DNA of 64,000 nt from Wyeomyia smithii (taxonomy: Eukaryota; Arthropoda; Insecta; Diptera; Culicidae), in assembly GCF_029784165.1 (NCBI RefSeq), contig NC_073695.1, positions 102,551,306 through 102,615,305 of the forward strand, read 5' to 3'. Below the pieces are notes generated by a model. The model worked only from the letters and a program-made list of their open reading frames with translations. It made no database searches and had not been told where the DNA came from. Positions 55,061 through 64,000 of this stretch are shown in pieces. Positions within the stretch are counted from its first letter, which is position 1. Every line of letters begins with the position of its first letter. The position numbers and the translations under genes were made by a program.

Positions 55061-56664
55061 GGGGTAAACAGGGTAAGACCGCCCTGCGGGGTAAGACCGC
55101 CCACCGTAGTTTTACTACCAAGTTATAAAATAATTGAAAAATTTCTTTAACGTGTCTATTACAGTATAATTACATAACATTTTGCACGTTTCTCTGTTTT
55201 GATAGTGCACGAACGGTCGCAGAAATAATCAAAAACAACCTTTCAGCTGGCAACCAGTCAATGCGCTATTGTTTTGCGGCAACGGGACTTAAGGTTTTTC
55301 AGTCTAAAAATCTATTGTTTTGTTCGTGAATATACGTTTAATCGCTTGCCTGAACCTATCTTCTTTCGGAATTATCGAAGGCCGTGAGTAATCTCGTAAT
55401 TTTGACTACTTTCTCGGTCAAATATGAAAATGTTCCACTGGGGGTAAAGTCGCCCACTATACAAGGGGTAAAACCGCCACGAATCCAACTGCTTGTTGTT
55501 TTACTTCAAGACCCAAATGCCTCGACACTACAAAAGGAATATTTACAGGATCAGTAAAGCAACTTCAAGCCACATAAGACATCGATGTTAATCGACCATT
55601 TTCGATTTGGTTTAAGCTTTTCTAGTAATATATTTTAACAAGACTTATTTTTGAAAAAAGTAAACCTGTGTGAAAATGGTGTTAATGAACCAAAATAATT
55701 TTAGAGCCAGGACGGTGTGTTTGATAGGTATGACGTCTCCGGCAGAATTGAAAATAGTAATTTTTTACTTTCGAAAAAAGTACACACTCTAAAAAAATTT
55801 AAAGAAAAAATACAGAAATAGAATTAAAAATATATTGTTTTTTTTTTCAAATTTTTTTGAAAAAAACATGTTTTTGCCTGTAAAATTTACAAAAGGTAAG
55901 CTAAAATTTGATGGTTGTTGGATCATGGAGTAATAGAAATATGAATAGCTCAATTTTTGTGAAGAATTTTTTTTTTTGACGGTTTATTTGGTGTATAGAG
56001 TCGTTGGTAATTTCGTTCTTAAAAAAACATAGAAAATTGAAAATATAAATAAAAGAAATAATAATTATTAGTATTTTTCTATACATAATAAGTCTTCAAA
56101 AGAATCATACAGATAGGTTTAATGAGTTTTAATTTTTAGCTTAAAGTTAGGTATATTATGAATTCAATATCTTGAAAAACCCCAATTCTGAAAAATATAT
56201 TTATTTTGAAAACCAAAAAAATTACCTAAACATTGATTTGAACTTGAATAATCAGAAAACAAAATAAGTTAAAACTTAGAAAAAAATTTTTTTTCAGATT
56301 TTTCACAGTGTATATTTTATTTAAAAAGAAAAAAACATACCATCTACAACTTTGTCAGAGACACTATACCGATAGAATCAACCGTTTCGGCCCTAAAAAT
56401 ATTGTTTATCCTCAAAAAATGGTGGGCGATCTTACCCCGCTGGTGGGCGGGCTTACCCCGCATGAAAAAGATCTGCACATTTTCAATGAATTTTTAAAAT
56501 TAAAAAAAAAACCTGGAAAATAAACAAAAATATTTCAGTTCTTATTTTTTAAATGCGGGTATTGAATAAAAGAACCTCTTAGCGAAGAAAAAATGAAACT
56601 GCAGCCGCAACTTTATTTCTATAAACAGAATTGCTTAAGGGGGCGGTCTTACCCCGCTTACCCC
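55061..56664. mobile_element. TA-flanked TIR element with repeated GGGGTAAGACCGCCC motif
   Basis: 1604 bp. Left tip GGGGTAAACAGGGTAAGACC GCCC; right tip, read inward, GGGGTAAGCGGGGTAAGACC GCCC. TA lies outside (55059-55060, 56665-56666). Extra subterminal copies: GGGGTAAGACCGCCC at about 55089, GGGGTAAAGTCGCCCAC at about 55442, GGGGTAAAACCGCCAC at about 55466, and inverted GGGCGATCTTACCCC and GGGCGGGCTTACCCC at about 56423-56458. The AT-rich centre has no transposase frame. Design parallels 3443-4166. Confidence 0.75.
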
Positions 56665-57066
56665 TACATAGAAGCCAAGGCAAAAAAAATGTTGCACTGT
56701 GTAATAACCACTGTTTAGGGAACATCCCTCCGATTACAGAAACGCCTGCTATGATACCATCGCGATTTTAGCATTCTATGTAGGGTAGGGAACATATTTT
56801 AAGCAGCTTTAGGAGCCGCCTGTGTATTGAGACGAAATACTCGAAATGTGTTGAGTGAAATTCAAACAGAAGTGAATCAATCTGTTCTCTATCTTTTTCT
56901 CTGTCAGAACTTGTTTTCAGATTGTAAAACTAAGCTAGCAAACTTTAACAATAATCAATTAAAGTTACCAATCGAGGGACAGTATTCCAATCACCCCGAG
57001 CCTATTTTAAGCAGTTTCCATCTGTTTTGCAGGCGTTTTTTTTTCAGCACCCGAAATGGTTACTGA

Positions 57067-57468
57067 ATGGCTGCAATATATCCTATGCGTCCACCGATTG
57101 TCAGACTAACGGAGCAATCCGCTGCTGGTGACAAACGCTATCTGAAAGCACGGCTGCGTGATCACAAAATTATGGATACGGTACGAACATTCCTTGCTTT
57201 CCTGCATGATCAGCCAATAACGGTATGCATTCGAGGAATCACCAAAATTAGTGCATCGGTGATGCTGGCAGCTGAAGGACTACCAACTGACTTAAACCTG
57301 CTACGTGAAATTTTCCTGGACGCACATGAAGAACTGGGAATATCACGCGATGACGCCTTAGCAGACCTGCAGTCTCATCGGACATCGTTATCCAGTGAAC
57401 GGACACACCGCCTACAACAACTAAGGGAAAACACCGACAAATTTTACAAACCGAGTTTTCGGAAATAA
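57067..57468 (+). pseudogene. ORF1-like frame of the CR1-group element
   Basis: 133 codons from ATG 57067: MAAIYPMRPPIVRLTEQSAA, RTFLAFLHDQPITVCIRGIT, LREIFLDAHEELGISRDDAL and RLQQLRENTDKFYKPSFRK. No zinc knuckle or RRM is recognised. Position just before the endonuclease suggests ORF1 or a fragment of it. Function unknown. Confidence 0.5.
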
Positions 57469-57539
57469 CGACCCCTTTCGATGAGAAAGAAGAAGACTTA
57501 CAGGTAACACTCACCAACCTTCAAACATCGTCAACCACC

Positions 57540-59871
57540 ATATCCCCAAAAATTTCTTCACCAACACAAAATGCGACTGAAGTTTTGGTTTACTGTCAAA
57601 ATTTCAATCGCATGAAAGGCCCAGCCAAAATGAAACAAATTTACAACAATCTTTTAGGCTCATCCTTTTCAGTCATATTGGCGACTGAAACAAACTGGGA
57701 TGAAAGTGTCAAAGGTGAAGAAATTTTTGGAAATATGTTTAATGTATTCAGGAATGACAGGAATCTTCAAGATTCCGAAAAGAAGTCAGGCGGAGGAGTC
57801 CTCATAGCGGTCTTTGTGAATTTTAATTCAGAAACTGTTGCTGCACCTAAATTCAAAGAATTCGAGCACCTTTTGGATAAAATCACACATAGCAGGTGAA
57901 ACACACGTATTCGCCTCTGTGTACTTTCCTCCACATAACGCTAATAAAATTACGTATGAAAAGTTTTTTAATTGTGCAGAAAAAATTTTATCTGAACTAC
58001 CTCCAGAAGTCAAAGTTCACATCTATGGGGACTTCAATCAAAACACCGCTGACTTCATCTTGGACCCTGAAAACGAAAGCATCCTACTCCCAGTCGTTGG
58101 AGGTAACATTACTTTGCACTTCATGTTTGACGAAATTGCTAAACTAGGTTTGAACCAGGTTAACCATGTAAGAAACCGTGAAAATTGCTATTTGGACCTA
58201 CTCTTAACGAATATCCATGAAGATTTCTGTGTGATCGAATCATTTAACCCACTGTGGAAGAACGAAAAGTTTCACACAGCAATTGAATATTCTTTATTTG
58301 TACATGTATATCAAAGACCCAACGACTGTGAGTATGAGGAAGTCCTTGATTTCAAACTCGCGAACTATGCAAATATTAAAAACAAATTAAACTGTGTCAA
58401 TTGGCAACAAATTTTTAGAGATGAAGGAAATGTCGAATCATCTGTTAGCGTCTTTTACAAAATTCTGTACAACATAATCTCTCAAGAGATTCCATTGAAG
58501 AAAAAACGACGCCACGCTAACACTAAACATCCAGTCTGGTTTAACAAACAAATAAAAAATTTAAAAAACCGCAAACAAAAAGCCCACAAAATTTTCAAAA
58601 AACACAATAGCAGTGAAAATCTAGCAATTTACTTGGAAATATGTGATCAACTGAACTTTGCAATCAGTGATGCATTTGAAGAATTCAATGCAAAAACTGA
58701 ACTAGAAATAAAGTCTTGTCCGAAGAACTTCTTCAATTACGTCAAAACAAAACTAAAATCAGACAACTTTCCATCAATAATGCAACTCGATGAACATGTT
58801 GGTGATAACTCGGAGAAAGATTGCAATCTCTTTGCAGAATTTTTCCAGGAAATCTATACCACATTTTCCGAAGAAAATCGCGACCGTGATTATTTTGCAT
58901 TTTATCCAGAATATCCAAGAAACGTTGGTGTCAACCAACTTCAGGTACAGGATGTTTTGCAGGGTCTGAGAAATTTAGACCCTTCCAAAGGACCTGGACC
59001 TGACGGAATACCTCCAGCACTCATGAAAAATCTATCGAAGGAACTTACATCTCCTCTGTTCTGGCTGTTCAATATGTCTTTGGAAACTGGAGTCTTCCCA
59101 AATATATGGAAAAGCTCATTTTTAGTGCCTATTTTCAAATCTGGGCGTAAATCTGACATACGTAATTATCGTGGAATCGCTATTATCTCTTGCATTCCTA
59201 AACTCTTTGAGGCAATAGTCAATGAAAAGATATTTGCTCAAGTCAAAAATCGAATAACTGAAAAACAACACGGCTTCTTCAAAGGCCGCTCTACATCCAC
59301 AAATTTACTTGAATTCGTAGATTACTCATTGAATGCAATGGATAATGGGAACCATGTTGAAGCTCTCTATACAGACTTTAGCAAAGCATTTGATCGTATT
59401 GACATACCGATGCTACTTTTTAAACTGCAAAAAATTGGAATTGAGTCTGGTCTCCTGAAGTGGCTTGAATCATATTTAACAAACAGGCAACAAACAGTAA
59501 AATTTAATGGAAAAAAGTCAAATCCCATTCAAGTTACTTCAAGTGTTCCCCAAGGCTCCCACTCAGGACCACTTCTTTTTATTTTGTACGTAAACGACAT
59601 TTCCTTCATCCTCAAAAATATTAAAGTTCTAATATATGCCGACGACATGAAGCTGTTTTTGGAAATAAAAAATCAAGAAAACATCAATGTATTTCAGAAT
59701 GAAATTCACACATTTTACATCTGGTGTAAGAAAAGCCTACTTGAAGTAAATGTAAAAAAATGCAATGTAATCTCCTTTAGCAGAAAATTAACAACGCCCA
59801 AAATTGTAATTGCCTTTGGGGGTCAGAATGTGAAGAAATGTGATAAAGTACGATGTCCTGGTATAAACTGA
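57540..59871 (+). pseudogene. ORF2: endonuclease and reverse transcriptase, one frameshift
   Basis: Endonuclease begins VYCQNFNRMKGPAKMKQIYN, with catalytic ILATETNWDE and SGGGVLIAVF. A one-base shift near 57885 separates it from AGETHVFASVYFPPHNANKI, IYGDFNQNTADF, CYLDLLLTNI and FHTAIEYSL (the His region). A Lys-rich linker follows. RT: LRNLDPSKGPGPDGIPPALM, IRNYRGIAIISCIPKLFE, KQHGFFKGRSTSTNLLEFVD, LYTDFSKAFDRIDIPMLL, SSVPQGSHSGPLLFILYVND and the catalytic VLIYADDMKLF. It stops at TGA 59869-59871 soon after KCNVISFSRK. The 677-codon second frame (57838) is notably intact, so the copy is fairly young. Confidence 0.85.
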
Positions 59872-60229
59872 AACAGTATTTCAAGTCCTTGAGGCTGAGG
59901 ACACAAAATTAATTTGTTTTATGTTCGTGTATAGTTTAGAAATTAATGTAACCTGTCTACATATATGATAGACGAAATAAATAAATAAATAAATATAGGT
60001 CGATTTGTTTCGAATGGTGACTTCTGTGTGATTTCTTTGTGATTAACGGTATTCCTTATATTCGTAAGACAGCTAGACAATCAAAGTTTTCGTTTCCATC
60101 ATTGGAATTGTCGATATTGATCAAAATCCAGAAGTTTAAGGCCTGCTTTCTTCGACTGATTAAAATAGGCGCTACTGCTTAAGTCGTTCCCTACCCTAGG
60201 TTTCGCGCAGTTTTGCAAATTTAAAAACG

Positions 60230-60870
60230 CTGTATCTCTTGAACGCTACATTTCCTTTTTTTTTGCTGATAAGTGATTCTTATGTAAAATCGTTTGCACA
60301 ATGAAACCTAGAGAAATAAATTTTCAGAAAGTTTGAAACAGTAAATATCAAACTAAGACGCTTTCACTGCGCCTTACGCATGACTTGGCTTTCATTTTTT
60401 TACGATTACTGAAAAAACGGTGGAGAGAGAATGAATATTGCATGAAAGCAAAATATTTCTTTGTGATGGTAGAAAAAAGTACAAAAAGTTTATGGTGGCT
60501 GTTTTTCAACTTGCAATTTTCTTACACTATCTTACAGGGGAGGGAGGGGGGTGAATTGATTATCTTACGTAAGAAAAACATTGTTGATGGAACTATTCAA
60601 AAAACCATGTTCATGAAAGTGTGGACGGTAAAAAACATAAAATGAAAATTACGGAAGGCCGATTAACTCGAATTAGAGACAGAAAAGGAAACGAAGTATT
60701 GTGCTTGCTTCAGGATGATAAAACTATAATAAAAATCTATATTTAGTATATATAGTAAGATCTTACTAGGGGGAGGGGGGGTATCAAAAAATCTTACGAT
60801 GTCTTACAAGGGGGGGAGGGGGGATTGAAAAAGTGGGAAAATATGCTTACGTAATTATTGAACGGCCCCT
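60230..60870 (-). repeat. G-rich repeat with TCTTACGTAA words
   Basis: Three G-run blocks (GGGGAGGGAGGGGGGTGAAT at about 60537, GGGGGAGGGGGGGTATCAAA at about 60771, GGGGGGGAGGGGGGATTGAA at about 60811), each following TCTTAC, and ending TTACGTAATTATTGAACGGC. A similar shorter block is at 38.31-38.37 kb. Probably a degraded interspersed repeat; class unknown. Confidence 0.4.
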
Positions 60871-61565
60871 TACCAGTGAGCCCATGTACACGAACTCGTC
60901 GACCACCTCGATTTAATCACCACCAACTTGGGAGGTTGGGAGGTTAGCAGTGTCTTCTCGTGAACCCCTTCCTTCCATGTACTTCGTCTTCGATGTATTG
61001 ATGACTAAACCAATCCGTTTGACTTCGGCCTCTAGTCCGATGTACATATCCGCCATTTTCACAAAGGCCGAAGCCACAATGTCAATATCGTCGGCGAAAC
61101 CAAACAGGTGGACCGACTTTTGGAATATCGTGCCACTCGTGTTAATCTCCGCTCTTTTTATGACACCTTCCAAGGCAATATTAAACAGTAGATACGAGAG
61201 CCCATCACTTTGCCTCAAACCTCTTCGAATTCCGAAGGGGCTCGAGAATGCCCCCGATACTCGAACTACACACACCACTCGATCCATCGCTTTGACCAAC
61301 TGCGTTGGTTTGTCCAGAAATCCGTGTTTGTGCATAATTTACCATAGCTGGTCTCGATCGATTGTGTCGTATGCCGATTCTAAATCGATGAATAGATGAT
61401 GTGTGGGCACGTTGTATTCGCGGCATTTCTGCACAACCTGCCGAGCCGCGAATATCTGATCCGTGGTGGCGCGGGCACCCTTCGCAAATGGTAATAGTCG
61501 ACGATAGAGTACCTTGTAGGCGAAGTTCAGCAGAGTGTCGCTCTTTTTGTAGGTGAGACAGAAAA
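60870..61565 (-). mobile_element. RTE-like non-LTR relic D (RT fragment)
   Basis: Close relative of relic A at 1-500. Minus-strand frame 61335-60913: DRVVCVVRVSGAFSSPFGIR, RGLRQSDGLSYLLFNIALEG, FQKSVHLFGFADDIDIVASA and INTSKTKYMEGRGSRED. Upstream text to 61565 encodes VPTHHLFIDLESAYDTIDRD-like and IFAARQVVQKCREYN-like RT sequence with frameshifts. Truncated at both ends. Confidence 0.8.
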
Positions 61566-61569
61566 TGCC

Positions 61570-62225
61570 AAATGAAGTATGGAGTTGACTCCCGGCCTCT
61601 GAGCATTATACTAAAGCAATGCGCGGGTATGAAGGAAGCAGAACCAAAAGGCCGTCTCTTCACCTCATGGCTCACCTCTTTATCACACGTTACGAATATT
61701 CCAAGATAAACAAATTTATCAACTACTTCGAAAGCATCACCATTGCAACATTAACACCCATAGGACAACCACGCTCTCTACCAGCCACCATGTGCTTCGT
61801 TTTGGCAGTGTTCATGGTGAGTCCAATTCTCGCAGCTTCCCTTTTGAGAGCCGTAAAGGCCTTCTCCACAGCTTTACGAATAACACCGATGATATCGATG
61901 TTGTCCGCAAAACATGTAAGACTTCGTGATTATGATGCCGCTCCTCTACACACCTGCCCTTCGTACAGCATCCTCTAAGGCAGTGCTTCCCAACTGGTGT
62001 TCCCTGGCCCTTTGTCCTTTGGACGACATGAAACTGAAAAACTTAGTCTCGTATTGCAAAACCTGTATCTGCAATTCTTTTGGGGGGTGCTCACTGTACT
62101 TCATAAAGAGGGCCGCGGAGCTCTTTGTGTTTAGCAAAAGGGGCCACGGAGCCAAAAAGGTTGGGGACCACTGTTCTAAGGCTATGTTGAACAGCGCCGC
62201 AGTCTATGGAACAGGATGCTGGAGA
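61570..62225 (-). mobile_element. RTE-like non-LTR relic E, split by an hAT MITE
   Basis: Minus strand, a different subfamily from relic D and nearer relic C: FNIALEDAVRRAGV (around 62200 and 61975), NIDIIGVIRKAVEKAFTALK-like text, GLTMNTAKTKHMVAGRERG, FEVVDKFVYLGIFVTCDKEV and SHEVKRR. The frame is broken and the MITE at 61981 sits within the LED motif. Confidence 0.7.
61981..62173. mobile_element. hAT-like MITE, 193 bp
   Basis: Ends CAGTGCTTCCCAACTGG and, read inward from the right, CAGTGGTCCCCAACCTTTTT. The flanks CTCTAAGG (61973-61980) and TTCTAAGG (62174-62181) form an 8-bp target duplication with one mismatch. Removing it restores continuity of the RTE relic's NIALED segment. Confidence 0.8.
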
Positions 62226-62340
62226 AAATTCTCTTTGCGGAATGGATGAGGGTTGTACCTCGAAAGCTGTTACAGTCGAGTCTCTATCCCTCCTTTTAGA
62301 TCGAGCATATGAGCTCTTAAACATAACCTAGCGTATCCGG

Positions 62341-62811
62341 GGAGCTCCGTAGCCGCAAAGTTACAGAGTCCGTATTGAAAAACGAGTAGTCGTGGGTTCG
62401 AATCATAGTAGAATCTGGCCATTTGGTTGTGAAAGGATTTAAACATGGGCTTATTCTCAGACTTCCCACCACACACCCTTCCTTCAAGTTGAATTTTACT
62501 GACTCTCCTCCTAACAAAAATAAGTTCCTCTTATAATAAAACTGGTTTGACTAACGTTTGAAAGATCTCTTCAGGGAATTTGAACTAGGCGATATTGGTA
62601 GAATAGAAAGAGGCTTGGTATAGTACAGTAAGCTTGAAACGAAAGGGTAAAACTCACACACAAGCACGGATATAAATGATAAGAGTATCACTTACTACAA
62701 TAGTGATACTACCAATAATATGGAATATGGAGTACACAAAACAATTGGGAAATATCACAACAGGTCAAATGTCTCTGGTCGCAGTTATTAGCCCCAAAGG
62801 AAAAGAAACAT
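62341..62811 (+). repeat. tRNA-derived SINE, plus strand
   Basis: Head GGAGCTCCGTAGCCGCAAAG and CGTGGGTTCGAATCATAGTA (A and B boxes), then GGGCTTATTCTCAGACTTCC, CAGGGAATTTGAACTAGGCG, AGTGATACTACCAATAATAT and CTCTGGTCGCAGTTATTAGC with an A-rich end. Same family as 27512-27953. Length about 470 bp. Confidence 0.8.
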
Positions 62812-64000
62812 AACCCAATAATTGCCTGACATTCTGTACCTTTCATCAAAATTTATTTATAATTTCAACTTTCCACACGAAAAAAAAAATATAAATACTT
62901 ATTTTACTATTCAAAGTTTGGTTTTGTTTTTGAATTTTTCCGTTTAATTTTTAAATTAGTCATCCCTGATCAAACTAAGTCAAAATCAGCGTCATAGTTT
63001 GCATAAACGCACACACAACATTGCAGGAAACCGACTGGCAGTTGCAGCAGAAGTTGTATGTCACTAGTGTAATCGACCAACATCCTTCTGTTTAGTAACT
63101 ATAAATTTATTCAATTAACAGCGTAACAACTCATCAAAATTAATTTAAACTTTTAATTAAACCACCCTCTTCCACTCCCTTGGCTTGCTGTGAAACTGAT
63201 CGCCACTGTCTGTGCTTGCAATCTGTTCCGCAGAAGAACTCGGTTATGCATCCCAGAATAGCAGGATACTGGATTTATTACACGAACACGACTATAAATC
63301 TTATGCAGAAGGTTTCACCTTCATGTTCACAGGAAAGCGAAATTTGCATAAGGAACGAGATATGGAACGGCCACAATATTAAATGGAACAAACAATAAAC
63401 AAGTTCTAACTTATATTTTAATAGCTGGTAACTGAAAAGGATATGACAGGTTTCATTCAATCATCGTTTTGTGCTGCACTGTAATCGAATGCGGATGAGC
63501 CAGGACTTCCATATTGCTTCAACGAAGGGTTCAAAACAATTTTCTAGATCAATTTAGTAGTGTCCATGTTTTATTATATTTAGGACAAAAGTTTTATTTC
63601 GTATCAGATCTACAGTTTAAACAAGTAGTAATCTTTACAACCCCAGCATGTGTCTATGCTGCTAAGACGCTCAAAAGTGTTTTCCTCCTTCATTTGAAAA
63701 TTATTTCTGATGCGCACAATCATAAACCACAAACTTTCAAATTGTATGTGACACAGTGAATAAGACAAACTTTTCCCTCCTTGTTTTCTCAGTTCGCGAT
63801 GTTACAGGTAAGCATAGAGCAAAACATATCCCAACTCAACCATTTCTCCACCCTTTCCACGCGTAAAGTGATAGGTGAGACATCTTCGACTTTCGCGGAA
63901 CAGAACTTTTACCCCTTTTTGCCAGCCAATACATTTTAGGGAGGGAATTTCCTGTTTTCGACAGTGAAATATGTACGGAAGCATGCTTTTGAAGTTGCTG
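62812..64000. other. No supported gene
   Basis: AT-rich; short frames at 63180-63398 and 63514-63759 have no recognisable domain or splice support. No repeat family from the rest of the window is recognised here. Confidence 0.5.

Larger units (their letters stand above)
57040..59994 (+). mobile_element. CR1/Jockey-group non-LTR retrotransposon, internally truncated
   Basis: Plus-strand element with an ORF1-like frame, endonuclease and RT, and a 3' end of GACGAAATAAATAAATAAAT repeats (59972-59994). The thumb and C-terminal part of ORF2 are absent: shortly after VKKCDKV the sequence jumps to the 3' UTR (CTTGAGGCTGAGGACAC). The missing region resembles what survives at 5853-5970 plus 8163-8641. 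Clade among CR1/L2/Jockey is not settled. Confidence 0.8.
56783..60196. mobile_element. TIR element GGGTAGGGAAC, split by a CR1-group insertion
   Basis: Left tip GGGTAGGGAACATATTTTAA GCAG, right tip (read inward) GGGTAGGGAACGACTTAAGC AG, TA outside both (56781-56782, 60197-60198). TATTTTAAGCAG also recurs at about 57003. The host halves are about 56783-57040 and 59995-60196; the non-LTR element lies between. Without the insert the element would be about 460 bp. Confidence 0.65.

Noticed and set aside
2886..62811. tRNA-like heads (A and B boxes) as tRNA genes
   Set aside because: Acceptor stems do not pair, no anticodon arm is consistent, and each head is followed by the same long SINE body.

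Overview
This is a repeat-dominated piece of an insect genome, most likely a culicine mosquito (Aedes-like). The basis is the mixture of RTE-like, I-like and CR1/Jockey-group non-LTR elements, a Ty3/gypsy element, Tc1/mariner relics, Helitron-like, hAT-like and TA-flanked MITEs, tRNA-derived SINEs, and one intron-containing host gene. Nothing bacterial, viral or plasmid-like is present. The species call is inference from element style; no search was run.

Layout: 1-2.3 kb is an RTE-like relic (minus) whose RT frame runs off the left edge. 2.5-4.4 kb holds SINE pieces, a 125-bp tandem repeat and a TA-flanked TIR element. 5.1-8.7 kb is a CR1-like relic split by a Helitron, which carries a MITE that carries an hAT MITE (four nested layers). 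10.1-11.2 kb is a second Helitron. 12.9-16.5 kb is a decayed, duplicated histone locus: recognisable H2A and H2B pseudogenes, TATA elements and histone-type 3' stem-loops. 16.6-22.3 kb is a nearly full-length, broken I-like element (minus). 22.4-27.95 kb contains SINEs, two mariner relics and two MITEs.

28.5-32.98 kb is the one credible host gene (plus strand): an internal 159-bp cysteine-rich exon followed by two alternative terminal exons, both in phase. Upstream exons are not recognised in the window.

33.5-39.9 kb holds a third mariner relic and an RTE-like relic. The RTE relic is split by a 1.12-kb foldback element with CACAGTG termini and a 5-bp GGCTG target duplication (Transib-like), and also by an hAT-like MITE. 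A minus-strand SINE split by a dimeric TIR element follows. 40.75-45.64 kb is a complete but inactivated Ty3/gypsy-type LTR element with 193-bp LTRs and a TAGGG target duplication. 45.8-46.9 kb is an RTE-like 3' half. 50.06-54.86 kb has two copies of an unclassified repeat family, one carrying a third Helitron copy. 55-60.2 kb has two further TA-flanked TIR elements, the second interrupted by a 3-kb CR1/Jockey-group element. 60.9-62.8 kb has two more RTE-like relics, an hAT MITE and a SINE.

The strongest points for follow-up are the Transib-like foldback element, the histone relic cluster, the alternative terminal exons, the nested insertions and the TA-flanked elements with subterminal G+C motifs.
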